NCBI GenBank assembly: GCA_934292955.1
Contig: CAKQXZ010000064.1
Span: 1 to 11,660, forward strand
Source of the DNA: an uncultured Clostridia bacterium
GTDB taxonomy: Bacteria > Bacillota_A > Clostridia > Christensenellales > Borkfalkiaceae
Length of the DNA: 11,660 nt
Reading direction: 5' to 3'
Positions 1 to 7,150 of the stretch are shown here, in pieces. The notes below the pieces were generated by a model. The model did no database searches. It saw nothing but the letters and a program-made list of their open reading frames with translations, and was not told where the DNA came from. The number at the start of each line of letters is the position of its first letter. The stretch's first letter is position 1. A program made the translations under genes and the position numbers.

Positions 1-822
1 CCGAGCGGATTCAGCGGAATTCTTGCGATTATAGAAAAAGTCAAAGATATTCAGAATGCGTCGCTCGTGCTTCTTGCAATGAACGTTCCTTTGCTTATAT
101 GGTCATATTTCCGCTTGCCTAAAAGATTTTCAATTTACACTGCGATGAACGTGCTTGTAATGTGCGGCGGATTTTATCTGCTCGGCGTTATAGACAAAAA
201 CGAAGTGTTTAAGTTCAAGACAATGCTGACCGACGTTAACGGCAATCAAATATTCAATCAGGTTGCGGGTATAAACGTGGAAATATCGGATTTCGGAAAA
301 AAACTCTTTTGTAGTATTATAAGCGGTGTTTGTTCGGGAATAGCGATAGCGGTTACGTTCAGGAATATGGGCAGTCTTGGCGGGGTAGATATAATCGTTA
401 TGATTATTCAGCATAAAAAGCCGTATGCCAACGTATCCTTACTGTTTATTGCCGTCAATATTATCGTAATTATCGCAGGGTGTTTTGTCTTTTCTTTCGA
501 ATCGATTTGCTTTGCAGTCATTTATATTCTGATATTCAGTAAAGTTTCGGATTACATTCTGAACGGAACAAAACGCGCGCTGAAATTCGAAGTCGTTACC
601 ACTCAGCCGGATGAACTTTCGGCAGAACTTATTCAGACGCTCGGTCACAGCGTAACCGTAACGCGTGCAACAGGAATGTTCGAACACAAAGAAAATTATC
701 TTCTTATTTGCGTTATTCGTCCGAAACAGATTGCAGACTTTGAAAAGATATTAAGAAAATATCCCGATTCGTTTGCGTTTGCGTCACCTGTGAGCGAAGT
801 GTTCGGTGTGTTCTTTAAGTAA
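1..822 (+). CDS. YitT family membrane protein with DUF2179 domain (5' partial)
   Basis: The reading frame is open from the first base of the window, so the start lies outside. The visible 273 residues begin with PSGFSG, which matches the PGGxSG segment normally about 30-40 residues into YitT proteins, so only the first membrane segment is probably missing. Several hydrophobic segments follow. GSLGGVD at visible residues 124-130 corresponds to the conserved GSTGGTD loop of the family. From about residue 198 to the end there is a soluble DUF2179-like domain ending VSEVFGVFFK, close to the family ending EVxGxGF. YitT proteins are integral membrane proteins of uncertain role, often annotated as putative transporters. 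No terminator is visible after the TAA, and the PAP2 gene follows 96 bases later on the same strand, so co-transcription is possible. Family assignment is firm; function is not known. Confidence 0.9.
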   Translation, partial: PSGFSGILAIIEKVKDIQNASLVLLAMNVPLLIWSYFRLPKRFSIYTAMNVLVMCGGFYLLGVIDKNEVFKFKTMLTDVNGNQIFNQVAGINVEISDFGKKLFCSIISGVCSGIAIAVTFRNMGSLGGVDIIVMIIQHKKPYANVSLLFIAVNIIVIIAGCFVFSFESICFAVIYILIFSKVSDYILNGTKRALKFEVVTTQPDELSAELIQTLGHSVTVTRATGMFEHKENYLLICVIRPKQIADFEKILRKYPDSFAFASPVSEVFGVFFK

Positions 823-918
823 TAATGAATTTGTTTTCACGGAATAAAAAGGTTGTTTAATGCATTAAAATATAAAATGGGATGAAACGATAGCGGTAAT
901 GCCGTTTGGGAGAATTGA

Positions 919-1875
919 ATGACGTTAAAGAAGAAAGCAATAATAATTTTTACTGTAACAGTGTGCGCGTATGTAGCGTTAATGATTTTTGCTACCGTAT
1001 ACGACCTTGATATATCGAAAAAATTGGCTGATTTAAGAGCCGGCGAATATTTGTCGTCAAATATCTTCGGTCGTATTTTTGAAACGATAGGCGAGATGCC
1101 TGTTTATCTTATAAGTATATTTGCGTTGAGTGTTATCATTGAAAATCTGCGCCGTAGAGAACGCAAAACGATCCTTATAATAATTTATATAATCCTTGAA
1201 TTTATCTTGCTTTTTATAGGTTATTATGCTTTCAGAAAACTTTTTAAGTACTTAAACAATCACTTTGAGTTTTCTGCAAATTTAGATTGGACTGCAGAAA
1301 TCGCCTACTTTGTCTTAGCACTTCTTGTTTTTGCGGCAGTAAATTATTTTGCAAAAAAGTATTCGGATAATTTTCTTAATTCTGTGATGCCATGGGCAAT
1401 AATAGTGTGCGCTACGGTTATTCTTTCTCAGTTTATTACGCAGATCGTTATTAAAATTCCCGCTGGCAGATACAGATATTGTACGATGAACGTACTTGAC
1501 GATTTTTCGAAATTCACTCCTTGGTATAAATTTAACGGCAAAATCGTGCCGACCGAAGAAATGCTTGCTGTCGGTATAGCAAAAGACGGAATGAAATCAT
1601 TTCCGTCTGGGCATTCTTGTGCCGCCGCTTCGCTGATTATTTTGACTTCATTACCGATTTTTTACAAGAAAGCGGATAATACGGCGTATAAGGTTGTAGT
1701 TTGGTTGACTTCTGTTGCTTATGTAGTTGCCGTAATGGTTTCAAGAATTATTATGGGTAAGCATTTCTTAAGCGATGTGCTTACGGGAACTTTTGTTACG
1801 ATAGCTTGCTATTGCTTGTGCCTGTTTGTTGGCAAAAAATTGTTTGACGGCAAATTAAAAATAAGTACGTTATAA
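919..1875 (+). CDS. PAP2 (type 2 phosphatidic acid phosphatase) family membrane phosphatase
   Basis: The 318-residue product has several predicted membrane helices and all three parts of the PAP2/acid phosphatase signature. Motif 1 (K-x6-R) is K179 to R186, followed by Tyr rather than the usual Pro. Motif 2 is PSGH at 229-232. Motif 3 (SR-x5-H-x3-D) is S275, R276, H282 and D286. H282 would be the nucleophile and H232 the general acid. Such enzymes remove phosphate from lipid phosphates, such as phosphatidic acid or undecaprenyl pyrophosphate, at the membrane surface; the substrate here cannot be read from sequence. The ATG at 919 has GGGAG at 908-912, six bases upstream. The stretch between motifs 1 and 2 is about 42 residues and probably forms an outside loop. 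The gene may be co-transcribed with the upstream YitT gene, and a terminator follows at 1899. Confidence 0.9.
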   Translation: MTLKKKAIIIFTVTVCAYVALMIFATVYDLDISKKLADLRAGEYLSSNIFGRIFETIGEMPVYLISIFALSVIIENLRRRERKTILIIIYIILEFILLFIGYYAFRKLFKYLNNHFEFSANLDWTAEIAYFVLALLVFAAVNYFAKKYSDNFLNSVMPWAIIVCATVILSQFITQIVIKIPAGRYRYCTMNVLDDFSKFTPWYKFNGKIVPTEEMLAVGIAKDGMKSFPSGHSCAAASLIILTSLPIFYKKADNTAYKVVVWLTSVAYVVAVMVSRIIMGKHFLSDVLTGTFVTIACYCLCLFVGKKLFDGKLKISTL

Positions 1876-1898
1876 TTAAATTCTATAAAGTAAAAAGT

Positions 1899-1931
1899 AA
1901 CCGCGAAGTTTTACGCTCCGCGGTTGTTTTT
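1899..1931. terminator. Bidirectional intrinsic terminator between the PAP2 gene and bioY
   Basis: AACCGCG (1899-1905) pairs with CGCGGTT (1919-1925) around a 13-base loop. On + it is followed by a T-rich run (GTTTTTAT), and on the minus strand the reverse complement is followed by ACTTTTTACTTT. It lies 23 bases after the PAP2 stop and 22 bases after the bioY stop, so it can end both converging transcripts. Confidence 0.85.
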
Positions 1932-1947
1932 ATTATAATCTTAATTG

Positions 1948-2508
1948 TTACAGGTTTGTTGCTTTCTTAACGGGTTTACAAACAAAAGCCGCTATGATTC
2001 CCAATACGATATCTTTTGGAATATAGATAAGATTATATGTTAAGAATGCCTGCAACAATTCGCCTTTTCCGAGATAAAATTTCCAGATTGCCATAAAATA
2101 GGGTATGCCGATTATGTAATTTATCAGCACGCCGCAAACCGCGGCTAAGATAAAAATACCGAAAGATTTGTTCTGAGATTTGTCGACTATAAGCCCCGCA
2201 ATATAAGCCGCCGGAATAAATCCGATTATATAACCGAAAGTCGGTTTGAATACGGTAACAAATCCGCCCGTGAAACCGGCAAAAACAGGTATGTGGCAAA
2301 CAAAGCCGAGAAAGAAATAAACGAACATTGCTATCGCGCCTTTCTTTCTGCCTAACAGTATTCCCGAGCAAATGCAGATAACGGTCTGAAACGTCAGCGG
2401 AACGGGTGCAAACGGAATTGATACGAAAAGGGTAAATACAACCATCAGTGCGACCACGACGGCTATTTCTGCGATGCTTTTTGCTACTGAAGACTTTTGT
2501 TTTTCCAT
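1948..2508 (-). CDS. bioY: BioY biotin transporter, ECF substrate-binding (S) component
   Basis: The 186-residue, strongly hydrophobic protein matches BioY along its length. It has PVPLTFQT at 35-42, GRKKGA at 53-58, PVFAGFTGG at 74-82 and PTFGY at 89-93, where the family has PVPxTxQT, GxxxGA, PVFAGxxGG and PTxGY. BioY binds biotin in the membrane and in ECF systems works with the shared EcfA/EcfA'/EcfT module, which is not in this window. I chose the ATG at 2508 because AGGA (2518-2521) lies nine bases upstream and the length then fits the family. In-frame starts further up (ATG 2532, GTG 2544) lack a Shine-Dalgarno, and the GTG lies inside the terminator stem of the tRNA gene. The gene has no visible promoter of its own and no recognisable BirA operator. 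It ends in the bidirectional terminator at 1899-1931. Confidence 0.93.
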   Translation of the reverse strand: MEKQKSSVAKSIAEIAVVVALMVVFTLFVSIPFAPVPLTFQTVICICSGILLGRKKGAIAMFVYFFLGFVCHIPVFAGFTGGFVTVFKPTFGYIIGFIPAAYIAGLIVDKSQNKSFGIFILAAVCGVLINYIIGIPYFMAIWKFYLGKGELLQAFLTYNLIYIPKDIVLGIIAAFVCKPVKKATNL

Positions 2509-2532
2509 GGTGATTTTTCCTGAAAATTTCAT

Positions 2533-2558
2533 AAAAAAACCCACCGGATAAAGTGGGT
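2533..2558 (-). terminator. Intrinsic terminator of tRNA-Glu, in front of bioY
   Basis: On the minus strand ACCCAC (2558-2553) pairs with GTGGGT (2544-2539) around an eight-base loop, followed by a run of seven T (2539-2533). It starts six bases after the CCA end of tRNA-Glu and ends about a dozen bases before the bioY Shine-Dalgarno, so transcription of bioY from the tRNA promoter must pass through it. Confidence 0.85.
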
Positions 2559-2563
2559 AACGT

Positions 2564-2638
2564 TGGTAGCCCCATGGGGAATCGAACCCCAGATTCCGCC
2601 GTGAGAGGGCGGCGTCTTAACCGCTTGACCATGAGGCC
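2564..2638 (-). tRNA. tRNA-Glu, anticodon CTC, CCA encoded
   Basis: The 75-base minus-strand sequence folds as a complete cloverleaf. The acceptor arms are GGCCTCA and TGGGGCT, the D arm is GTC-AAGCGGTTAA-GAC, and the anticodon arm is CCGCC-CTCTCAC-GGCGG with anticodon CTC. The variable loop has four bases (AATC), the T arm is TGGGG-TTCGATT-CCCCA, the discriminator is A, and CCA is encoded. The D arm, anticodon stem and four-base variable loop are typical of bacterial tRNA-Glu, and CTC reads GAG. The acceptor stem contains two G-U pairs, including the terminal G1-U72. A sigma-A promoter lies just upstream and a terminator just downstream. Confidence 0.95.
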
Positions 2639-2655
2639 GTCAAATCAGCCTTTTC

Positions 2656-2684
2656 ATCATATCATAACGGGTATGAAAACGCAA
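2656..2684 (-). promoter_or_regulatory. Sigma-A promoter of tRNA-Glu (and possibly bioY)
   Basis: On the minus strand TTGCGT (2684-2679) is followed after exactly 17 bases by TATGAT (2661-2656). Transcription should start near 2649, about ten bases before the tRNA 5' end. A second overlapping TATGAT (2666-2661) would give a 12-base spacer and is not the better choice. No other promoter for bioY is visible between here and the bioY start. Confidence 0.7.
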
Positions 2685-2785
2685 ACGATTTTAACAAAAA
2701 TTTATAATTTTTTATGCGCTTTATGACGGTAATAACTATTTTCCATTACAAGGAATACAAATAAAAGTCTTTTTTCGATATGCTA

Positions 2786-2814
2786 TTGCAATATTTTGCG
2801 ATCGGTGCTATAAT
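2786..2814 (+). promoter_or_regulatory. Sigma-A promoter of the phosphotransferase-hydrogenase operon
   Basis: TTGCAA (2786-2791) and the consensus TATAAT (2809-2814) are separated by 17 bases. The predicted start point, six to eight bases after the -10 box, falls at about 2820-2822, which is on the first ATG of the downstream gene. Confidence 0.75.
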
Positions 2815-2820
2815 ACGTAT

Positions 2821-3582
2821 ATGTTAAATTCATTTGTCAAGTGCGATATGATAATCGCTGAAAGAAAAGATAAAAAGATATTCAGAAGCGGCGACGCTAT
2901 TATAAAACTTTTCGACGAAAATTTTTCCAAGTCGAATGTTCTTAACGAAGCTATAAACCAATCGAGAGTAGAAGAAACCGGACTTAATATACCTAAAATT
3001 CGCGAAGTTACTCTTATCGACGGGAAATGGGCTATCGTTATGGACTACGTTTCCGGTAAAACGCTTGAAAACCTGATGAAAGGAAATCCCGACGAAGCTC
3101 ATAAATATATGCGACTTTTTGTTGAGATACAAACGGATATACATTCGCGCAAGCATATGCTTTTGACAAAATTCAGCGATAAAATGACGTTAAAAATAAT
3201 GAACTCCGAACTGGACGCGTCAACGCGCTACGATCTAGCCGTGCGTCTTGCCGATCTGCCAAGATATAATTGCGTGTGCCACGGCGATTTTAATCCGAGT
3301 AACGTTGTAATTACAGAAAGCGGCGTGCCATACATTCTCGACTGGTCGCATGCAAGTCAGGGCAGCCCCGTTGCAGATGCAACAAAAACATATCTGATAT
3401 TCAAAACAAGCGGCGAAGACGAGCGTGCGGAAATATATATAAATGAGTATTGCTTAAAAACAGGAACGACCAAAGCCGACATAAACAAATGGTTGCCGAT
3501 TGTTGCCGCTGCGCAACTTGTTAAGTCTAATGCCGAAGTTAAGCGTAAACTTTACGAATTTATTGACAATTACGGGGAGTAA
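2821..3582 (+). CDS. Aminoglycoside/choline-kinase-like phosphotransferase (APH superfamily)
   Basis: The 253-residue cytoplasmic protein has the protein-kinase-like fold signature of the APH family. A small N-lobe carries AIIKLF, with K29 as the likely ATP-contacting lysine. The catalytic loop is HGDFNPSN at 154-161, with D156 as catalytic base and N161 as metal ligand, and ILDW at 172-175 supplies the second metal ligand D174. It resembles the group of small clostridial phosphotransferases annotated only as phosphotransferase enzyme family or TIGR02172; nothing here shows the substrate, and a resistance role should not be assumed. The ATG at 2821 has no leader if the promoter at 2786 is used. 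The alternative ATG at 2848 (M10) would cut nine residues and has only a weak upstream AAGTG. The hydrogenase gene starts one base after this stop, so the two are surely co-transcribed. Confidence 0.85.
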   Translation: MLNSFVKCDMIIAERKDKKIFRSGDAIIKLFDENFSKSNVLNEAINQSRVEETGLNIPKIREVTLIDGKWAIVMDYVSGKTLENLMKGNPDEAHKYMRLFVEIQTDIHSRKHMLLTKFSDKMTLKIMNSELDASTRYDLAVRLADLPRYNCVCHGDFNPSNVVITESGVPYILDWSHASQGSPVADATKTYLIFKTSGEDERAEIYINEYCLKTGTTKADINKWLPIVAAAQLVKSNAEVKRKLYEFIDNYGE

Positions 3583-3583
3583 A

Positions 3584-5014
3584 ATGACAAACGATAATTT
3601 ATTCGATACAAAAGTTCAGGTACTTAAGTGTGAAGTGCTTAAAGAAGTTGCAAAACTTGCTTGGAATGACGAATTATTGGAAAAAATACTTGAAATTCCC
3701 GAAAGAATTATCCCGGGATCAGAGCCGAGTATGCGTTGTTGCGTATATAAAGAGCGTGCGATTTTATCGCAGCGCATTAAGCTCGCGATAGGCGGAAATA
3801 AGGCGAATAAGCGTGTTATTCAAGTTATAAAAATAGCGTGCGAAGATTGTCCGACGGGCGGATACGAAGTAACTTCGTCCTGCCGCAGTTGCCTTGCGCA
3901 CAGATGCGCCGAAGGTTGCAGAAGAAACGCGATATCGTTCGGCGCGGATCAGAAAGCCGTTATAGATAAAACAAAATGTGTAGAATGCGGAGCTTGCGCG
4001 GCAGTGTGTCCGTATCACGCAATTATAGATTTCAAACGTCCGTGCGAGTCGAGTTGTAGTGTTAAGGCGATAGGGAAAGGATGTAATAACGAAGCTGAAA
4101 TCGACTACGAAAAATGTCTTTCGTGCGGGGCATGCGTTTATGCCTGTCCGTTCGGGGCTATTACCGACAGATCATACATACTCGACGCGGTGGATATATT
4201 GAAACGAAATGAAGGCGGTAAAAAATTCGCTATAGTTGCGCCGTCTATTGCGGGGCAATTCGCAAATTATGATTTCAATACGATTTCGGGCGGAATAAAG
4301 CAACTCGGGTTTGATGAAATAGTGGAAGCGGCGGCGGGAGCCGATGTCGTTACCGTGCGTGAAAGTTGCGAGCTGGAAGAAAAGGGGTTTTTATTTTCTT
4401 CGTGTTGTCCTGCATTTGTGGCTTTTGTCGAAAAAAATTATCCCGAACTTGCCGTAAATATTTCGCATAATTTATCGCCGGCGGGAACGGTTGCCGCTAT
4501 AATAAAAGCAAAATATCCGAATGCTAAAACGGTGTTTATAGGGCCTTGTACGGCGAAAAAAGCCGAGTATCGGCGCGAAGAATATAAAGGACTGATTGAT
4601 TGCGTGCTTACATTCGAGGAATTGGAAGCGTTATTTGAAAGTAAGGGAATTGATCTTAATAATATTGCTCCGTATAAAGGTTCGGGGGCAAGCCTTTTCG
4701 GAAGAAGGTTTGCGGCAAGCGGCGGATTGACCGGCGCTGTCGAACGTTCGGCTGAAGAGCAAGGTCTTGACATTGATTTAAAACCGACTGTTTGTAACGG
4801 GATAGACGAATGTAAAGTAGCTTTATTGAAGATATCCAAGAATCTTCCCGTAGGAAATTTTGTTGAAGGAATGGCATGTAAGGGTGGTTGTGTATCGGGT
4901 GCAGGGTGTCTTACTCATAGCAATAAAAATGCCGTAGCGGTTGAAAAATTTGCCAAAAGCAGTCCGTTCGATACGATAGAAAAATCTGCCGGAAATTTGA
5001 TTGAGAATACTTAA
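3584..5014 (+). CDS. [FeFe] hydrogenase, group B-type, with N-terminal iron-sulfur domains
   Basis: The 476-residue protein reduces protons to H2, or the reverse, at an H-cluster. The three ligand loops are present: SSCCP at 272-276 (C274 proton-relay cysteine, C275 ligand), PCTAKK with C322, and EGMACKGGC with C432 and C436. RESCEL (259-264) keeps E260 and E263, which align with the proton-path glutamates of clostridial CpI. The N-terminal half carries Cys sets at 86/89/100/103/108/112, then ferredoxin-type CVECGAC (132-138) and CLSCGAC (178-184) with an extra C154/C158 pair between them. This layout and the EGMAC loop fit group B (TIGR04105-like) enzymes rather than group A. No signal peptide or NADH-binding subunit is present, so a ferredoxin-linked fermentative role is likely. 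I chose ATG 3584, preceded by GGGGAG next to the upstream stop, which implies translational coupling. Maturases HydEFG are not in the window. Confidence 0.92.
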   Translation: MTNDNLFDTKVQVLKCEVLKEVAKLAWNDELLEKILEIPERIIPGSEPSMRCCVYKERAILSQRIKLAIGGNKANKRVIQVIKIACEDCPTGGYEVTSSCRSCLAHRCAEGCRRNAISFGADQKAVIDKTKCVECGACAAVCPYHAIIDFKRPCESSCSVKAIGKGCNNEAEIDYEKCLSCGACVYACPFGAITDRSYILDAVDILKRNEGGKKFAIVAPSIAGQFANYDFNTISGGIKQLGFDEIVEAAAGADVVTVRESCELEEKGFLFSSCCPAFVAFVEKNYPELAVNISHNLSPAGTVAAIIKAKYPNAKTVFIGPCTAKKAEYRREEYKGLIDCVLTFEELEALFESKGIDLNNIAPYKGSGASLFGRRFAASGGLTGAVERSAEEQGLDIDLKPTVCNGIDECKVALLKISKNLPVGNFVEGMACKGGCVSGAGCLTHSNKNAVAVEKFAKSSPFDTIEKSAGNLIENT

Positions 5015-5091
5015 CCCGATTTGTTTTGTCTGGCATAAAAAACAAAAATAATCGGCATTATATCAATGATTTTTAATTTAATTACGAAATT

Positions 5092-5121
5092 AAAACGACT
5101 GGCATTTTCGCCAGTCGTTTT
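5092..5121. terminator. Bidirectional terminator between the hydrogenase and transketolase
   Basis: AAAACGACTGGC (5092-5103) pairs perfectly with GCCAGTCGTTTT (5110-5121) around a six-base loop. The A/T ends make it work on both strands. It lies 77 bases after the hydrogenase stop and 20 bases after the transketolase stop. A weaker all-A/T stem (5071-5079 with 5087-5095) overlaps its left arm. Confidence 0.9.
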
Positions 5122-5141
5122 ATAAGTTGCAATTTTAATTG

Positions 5142-7115
5142 TTATTTTTTCAAAGAATCAAGGGCCTTGGCGCAAACGTTTTCGGCTGTGAAACCATAAT
5201 CTTCAAAAAGGACTTCGGCTTTTCCCGATTCGCCAAATTTGTCAATTGCAATAATCTTTCCGTTATCGCCGGCGTATTTATACCAACACATAGAAGAACC
5301 TGCCTCAACGCAAACTCTCGTTTTAACGTCGCTCGGTAGAATGCTGTTTTTATATTCTTCCGATTGCGTTTCGAAAATATCGGTTGACGGCATAGATACG
5401 ACTCTTGCAGAAACACCATGTTCCTCTTTAAGAAGTTGCTGCGCTTTTACGCAGATTTCGACTTCCGAGCCTGTCGCTATAAGAATGCAGTCCGGTTTAT
5501 CCGAATCGCAATCCGAAATTACATAACCGCCTTTCAGGGCGTTTTCATTCGAGCCGCCGTATTGTGGTAAATTTTGTCTTGAAAGAATAATTGCGGTAGG
5601 TCCGTCAAACTTTGCCGCAGCAAGGTAAGCATAAACGGTTTCTTTTCCGTCGGCGGGGCGTATAACGTTCAACCCCGGGATGGAGCGAAGTCCTACGAAT
5701 TGTTCTATAGGTTGATGGGTAGGTCCGTCTTCGCCGACGCCTATACTGTCGTGTGTGAAGATATAAATTACACGGAGTTTCATCAATGCCGAAAGTCTGA
5801 CGGCATTTTTCATGTAATCGCTGAAAACAAAGAAAGTTGAGCAATATGGAAGAAGTCCGCCGTGCGCCGCAATCCCATTGCAAGCTGCAGCCATTGCATG
5901 TTCTCGTATGCCGAAGTGTACGTTTGAGCCGTCGGGCGTTTCGGCTGAGAAATATTCGCGGTTTTTCATTACCGTCTTGTTTGACGGTCCCAAATCTGCG
6001 CTGCCGCCGAATAACGACGGAATATAATCGGCAAGTATGTTAAGAACGGTGCAACCCGTCGATCTTGTCGCTTCGCTTTTCGTAAATTCGAACGATTTTG
6101 CAAACCCGTCGAGATTGTAGTTTTCGTTGAGTGCGTCCGTTAATTCTTTTGCGAGTTCGGGATATTTTTCGGTATATGCAGCAAAAATTGTATTCCAGTT
6201 CTTTTCGATTTTGGCTCCCTTGCGCGCATATTTTTTCATTTGTTTTTTCAGTTCGTCGGGAATTTCGAAAGGAGGCAAAGTCCACCCGAGATTTTCTCTC
6301 AGTTTCGCGTTATTCGCTTCGCCGAGCGGGGAGCCGTGAACTTTTGCCGAATCCTGCAGGGGCGAACCGTAGCCGATATGCGTACGGCAGATGATAAGCG
6401 AAGGTTTTTCGGTTTGTTTTTTGGCTTTCGAGATTGCTTTTTTAATCTGCGCCATATCGTTTCCGTCTGCAACGTAAATTACGTTCCAGCCTTGTGCTTT
6501 GTGTCTTGCGCCTACGTCTTCGGTGAACGCAAGATCAGTACTGCCTTCGATGGTTATATTGTTTTTATCGTACAATACGATAAGCTTATTAAGTTTGAGC
6601 GTTCCCGCAAGAGAAGCCGCTTCGCTTTCGATACCTTCCTGCATGCAGCCGTCGCCGCAAAGCGCGTAAGTGTAGTGATCTACGATATCGAAATCTTCTT
6701 TATTGTAATGAGCCGCAAGATGTTTTTCGGCTATAGCCATACCGACGGCATTCGCAATACCTTGACCGAGCGGGCCGGTAGTTATTTCCACGCCGGGGAA
6801 AACGCCTTTTTCGGGGTGTCCCGAGCAAATGCTTCCTTTCTGGCGGAAACTTTTAAGGTCGTCTATAGACACGTTGTATCCGAACAGATATAAAAGCGAA
6901 TAAAGCATTGCCGAACCGTGACCTGCCGAAAGAACGAATCTGTCGCGGTCGAAAAAATCGGGGTTTTTCGGGTTAAACTTCAAAAAATCAAAATAAAGTT
7001 CGCAAGCGGCGGGCGATGCCCCCAAGGGAAGTCCGGGGTGTCCGGAATTCGCACGGTCGATTGCGTCTACAGACAAAACGCGAACAGCGTTTACGGTAAG
7101 TTGTTTAACGTCCAT
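5142..7115 (-). CDS. tkt: Transketolase
   Basis: Transketolase moves two-carbon units between sugar phosphates in the non-oxidative pentose phosphate pathway, using thiamine diphosphate and a divalent metal. The 657-residue length is that of the full single-chain enzyme, not the split form. SGHPG at 24-28 includes the cofactor-site H26. The thiamine-binding motif runs from GDG at 154-156 to NN at 185-186. KVHGSPLG carries another active-site histidine. IREHAM holds E405, which activates the thiamine ring, and the GEDGPTHQPIE signature follows in the pyrimidine-binding domain, with a C-terminal domain after it. The ATG at 7115 has GGAG eight bases upstream and its own promoter. The gene is divergent from proS and converges on the hydrogenase gene, sharing a terminator with it. 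No other pentose-pathway gene is adjacent. Confidence 0.97.
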   Translation of the reverse strand: MDVKQLTVNAVRVLSVDAIDRANSGHPGLPLGASPAACELYFDFLKFNPKNPDFFDRDRFVLSAGHGSAMLYSLLYLFGYNVSIDDLKSFRQKGSICSGHPEKGVFPGVEITTGPLGQGIANAVGMAIAEKHLAAHYNKEDFDIVDHYTYALCGDGCMQEGIESEAASLAGTLKLNKLIVLYDKNNITIEGSTDLAFTEDVGARHKAQGWNVIYVADGNDMAQIKKAISKAKKQTEKPSLIICRTHIGYGSPLQDSAKVHGSPLGEANNAKLRENLGWTLPPFEIPDELKKQMKKYARKGAKIEKNWNTIFAAYTEKYPELAKELTDALNENYNLDGFAKSFEFTKSEATRSTGCTVLNILADYIPSLFGGSADLGPSNKTVMKNREYFSAETPDGSNVHFGIREHAMAAACNGIAAHGGLLPYCSTFFVFSDYMKNAVRLSALMKLRVIYIFTHDSIGVGEDGPTHQPIEQFVGLRSIPGLNVIRPADGKETVYAYLAAAKFDGPTAIILSRQNLPQYGGSNENALKGGYVISDCDSDKPDCILIATGSEVEICVKAQQLLKEEHGVSARVVSMPSTDIFETQSEEYKNSILPSDVKTRVCVEAGSSMCWYKYAGDNGKIIAIDKFGESGKAEVLFEDYGFTAENVCAKALDSLKK

Positions 7116-7122
7116 TATGATG

Positions 7123-7150
7123 TCTCCGTTGATTTAATTCTCCGTTGATT
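7123..7150 (-). repeat. Two exact 12-base direct repeats in the tkt promoter-leader
   Basis: On the minus strand AATCAACGGAGA occurs at 7150-7139 and again at 7134-7123, a period of 16 bases. The upstream copy overlaps the end of the -10 box and the expected start point. The downstream copy contains the Shine-Dalgarno GGAG used by transketolase. It could be an operator pair or a duplicated ribosome binding site; nothing here decides. Confidence 0.6.

Noticed and set aside
2509..2544. Longer bioY starting at GTG 2544 or ATG 2532
   Set aside because: The GTG is part of the tRNA terminator stem and the ATG 2532 follows its T run without a Shine-Dalgarno. ATG 2508 has AGGA at a good distance.
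2033..2632. Open frame of 199 codons on the minus strand overlapping tRNA-Glu and bioY
   Set aside because: It begins inside the tRNA gene, crosses the terminator and runs out of frame with bioY. It is a shadow.
2639..2720. BirA operator controlling bioY
   Set aside because: TTGTTAAA occurs on the minus strand near 2698, but no matching inverted half-site lies at the expected distance.
3500..3583. Upstream extension of the hydrogenase reading frame to an ATG at 3500
   Set aside because: It would overlap the phosphotransferase gene by 83 bases, has no Shine-Dalgarno, and adds residues unlike the family. ATG 3584 has GGGGAG directly upstream.
5071..5095. A/T-only stem TTTTAATTT/AAATTAAAA as a separate terminator
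   Set aside because: It has no G-C pairs and overlaps the much stronger GC-containing hairpin at 5092-5121, which explains termination on both strands.
6240..6893. Open frame of 217 codons on + inside transketolase
   Set aside because: It is antisense to the conserved thiamine-binding part of transketolase, with no Shine-Dalgarno and no recognisable domain.
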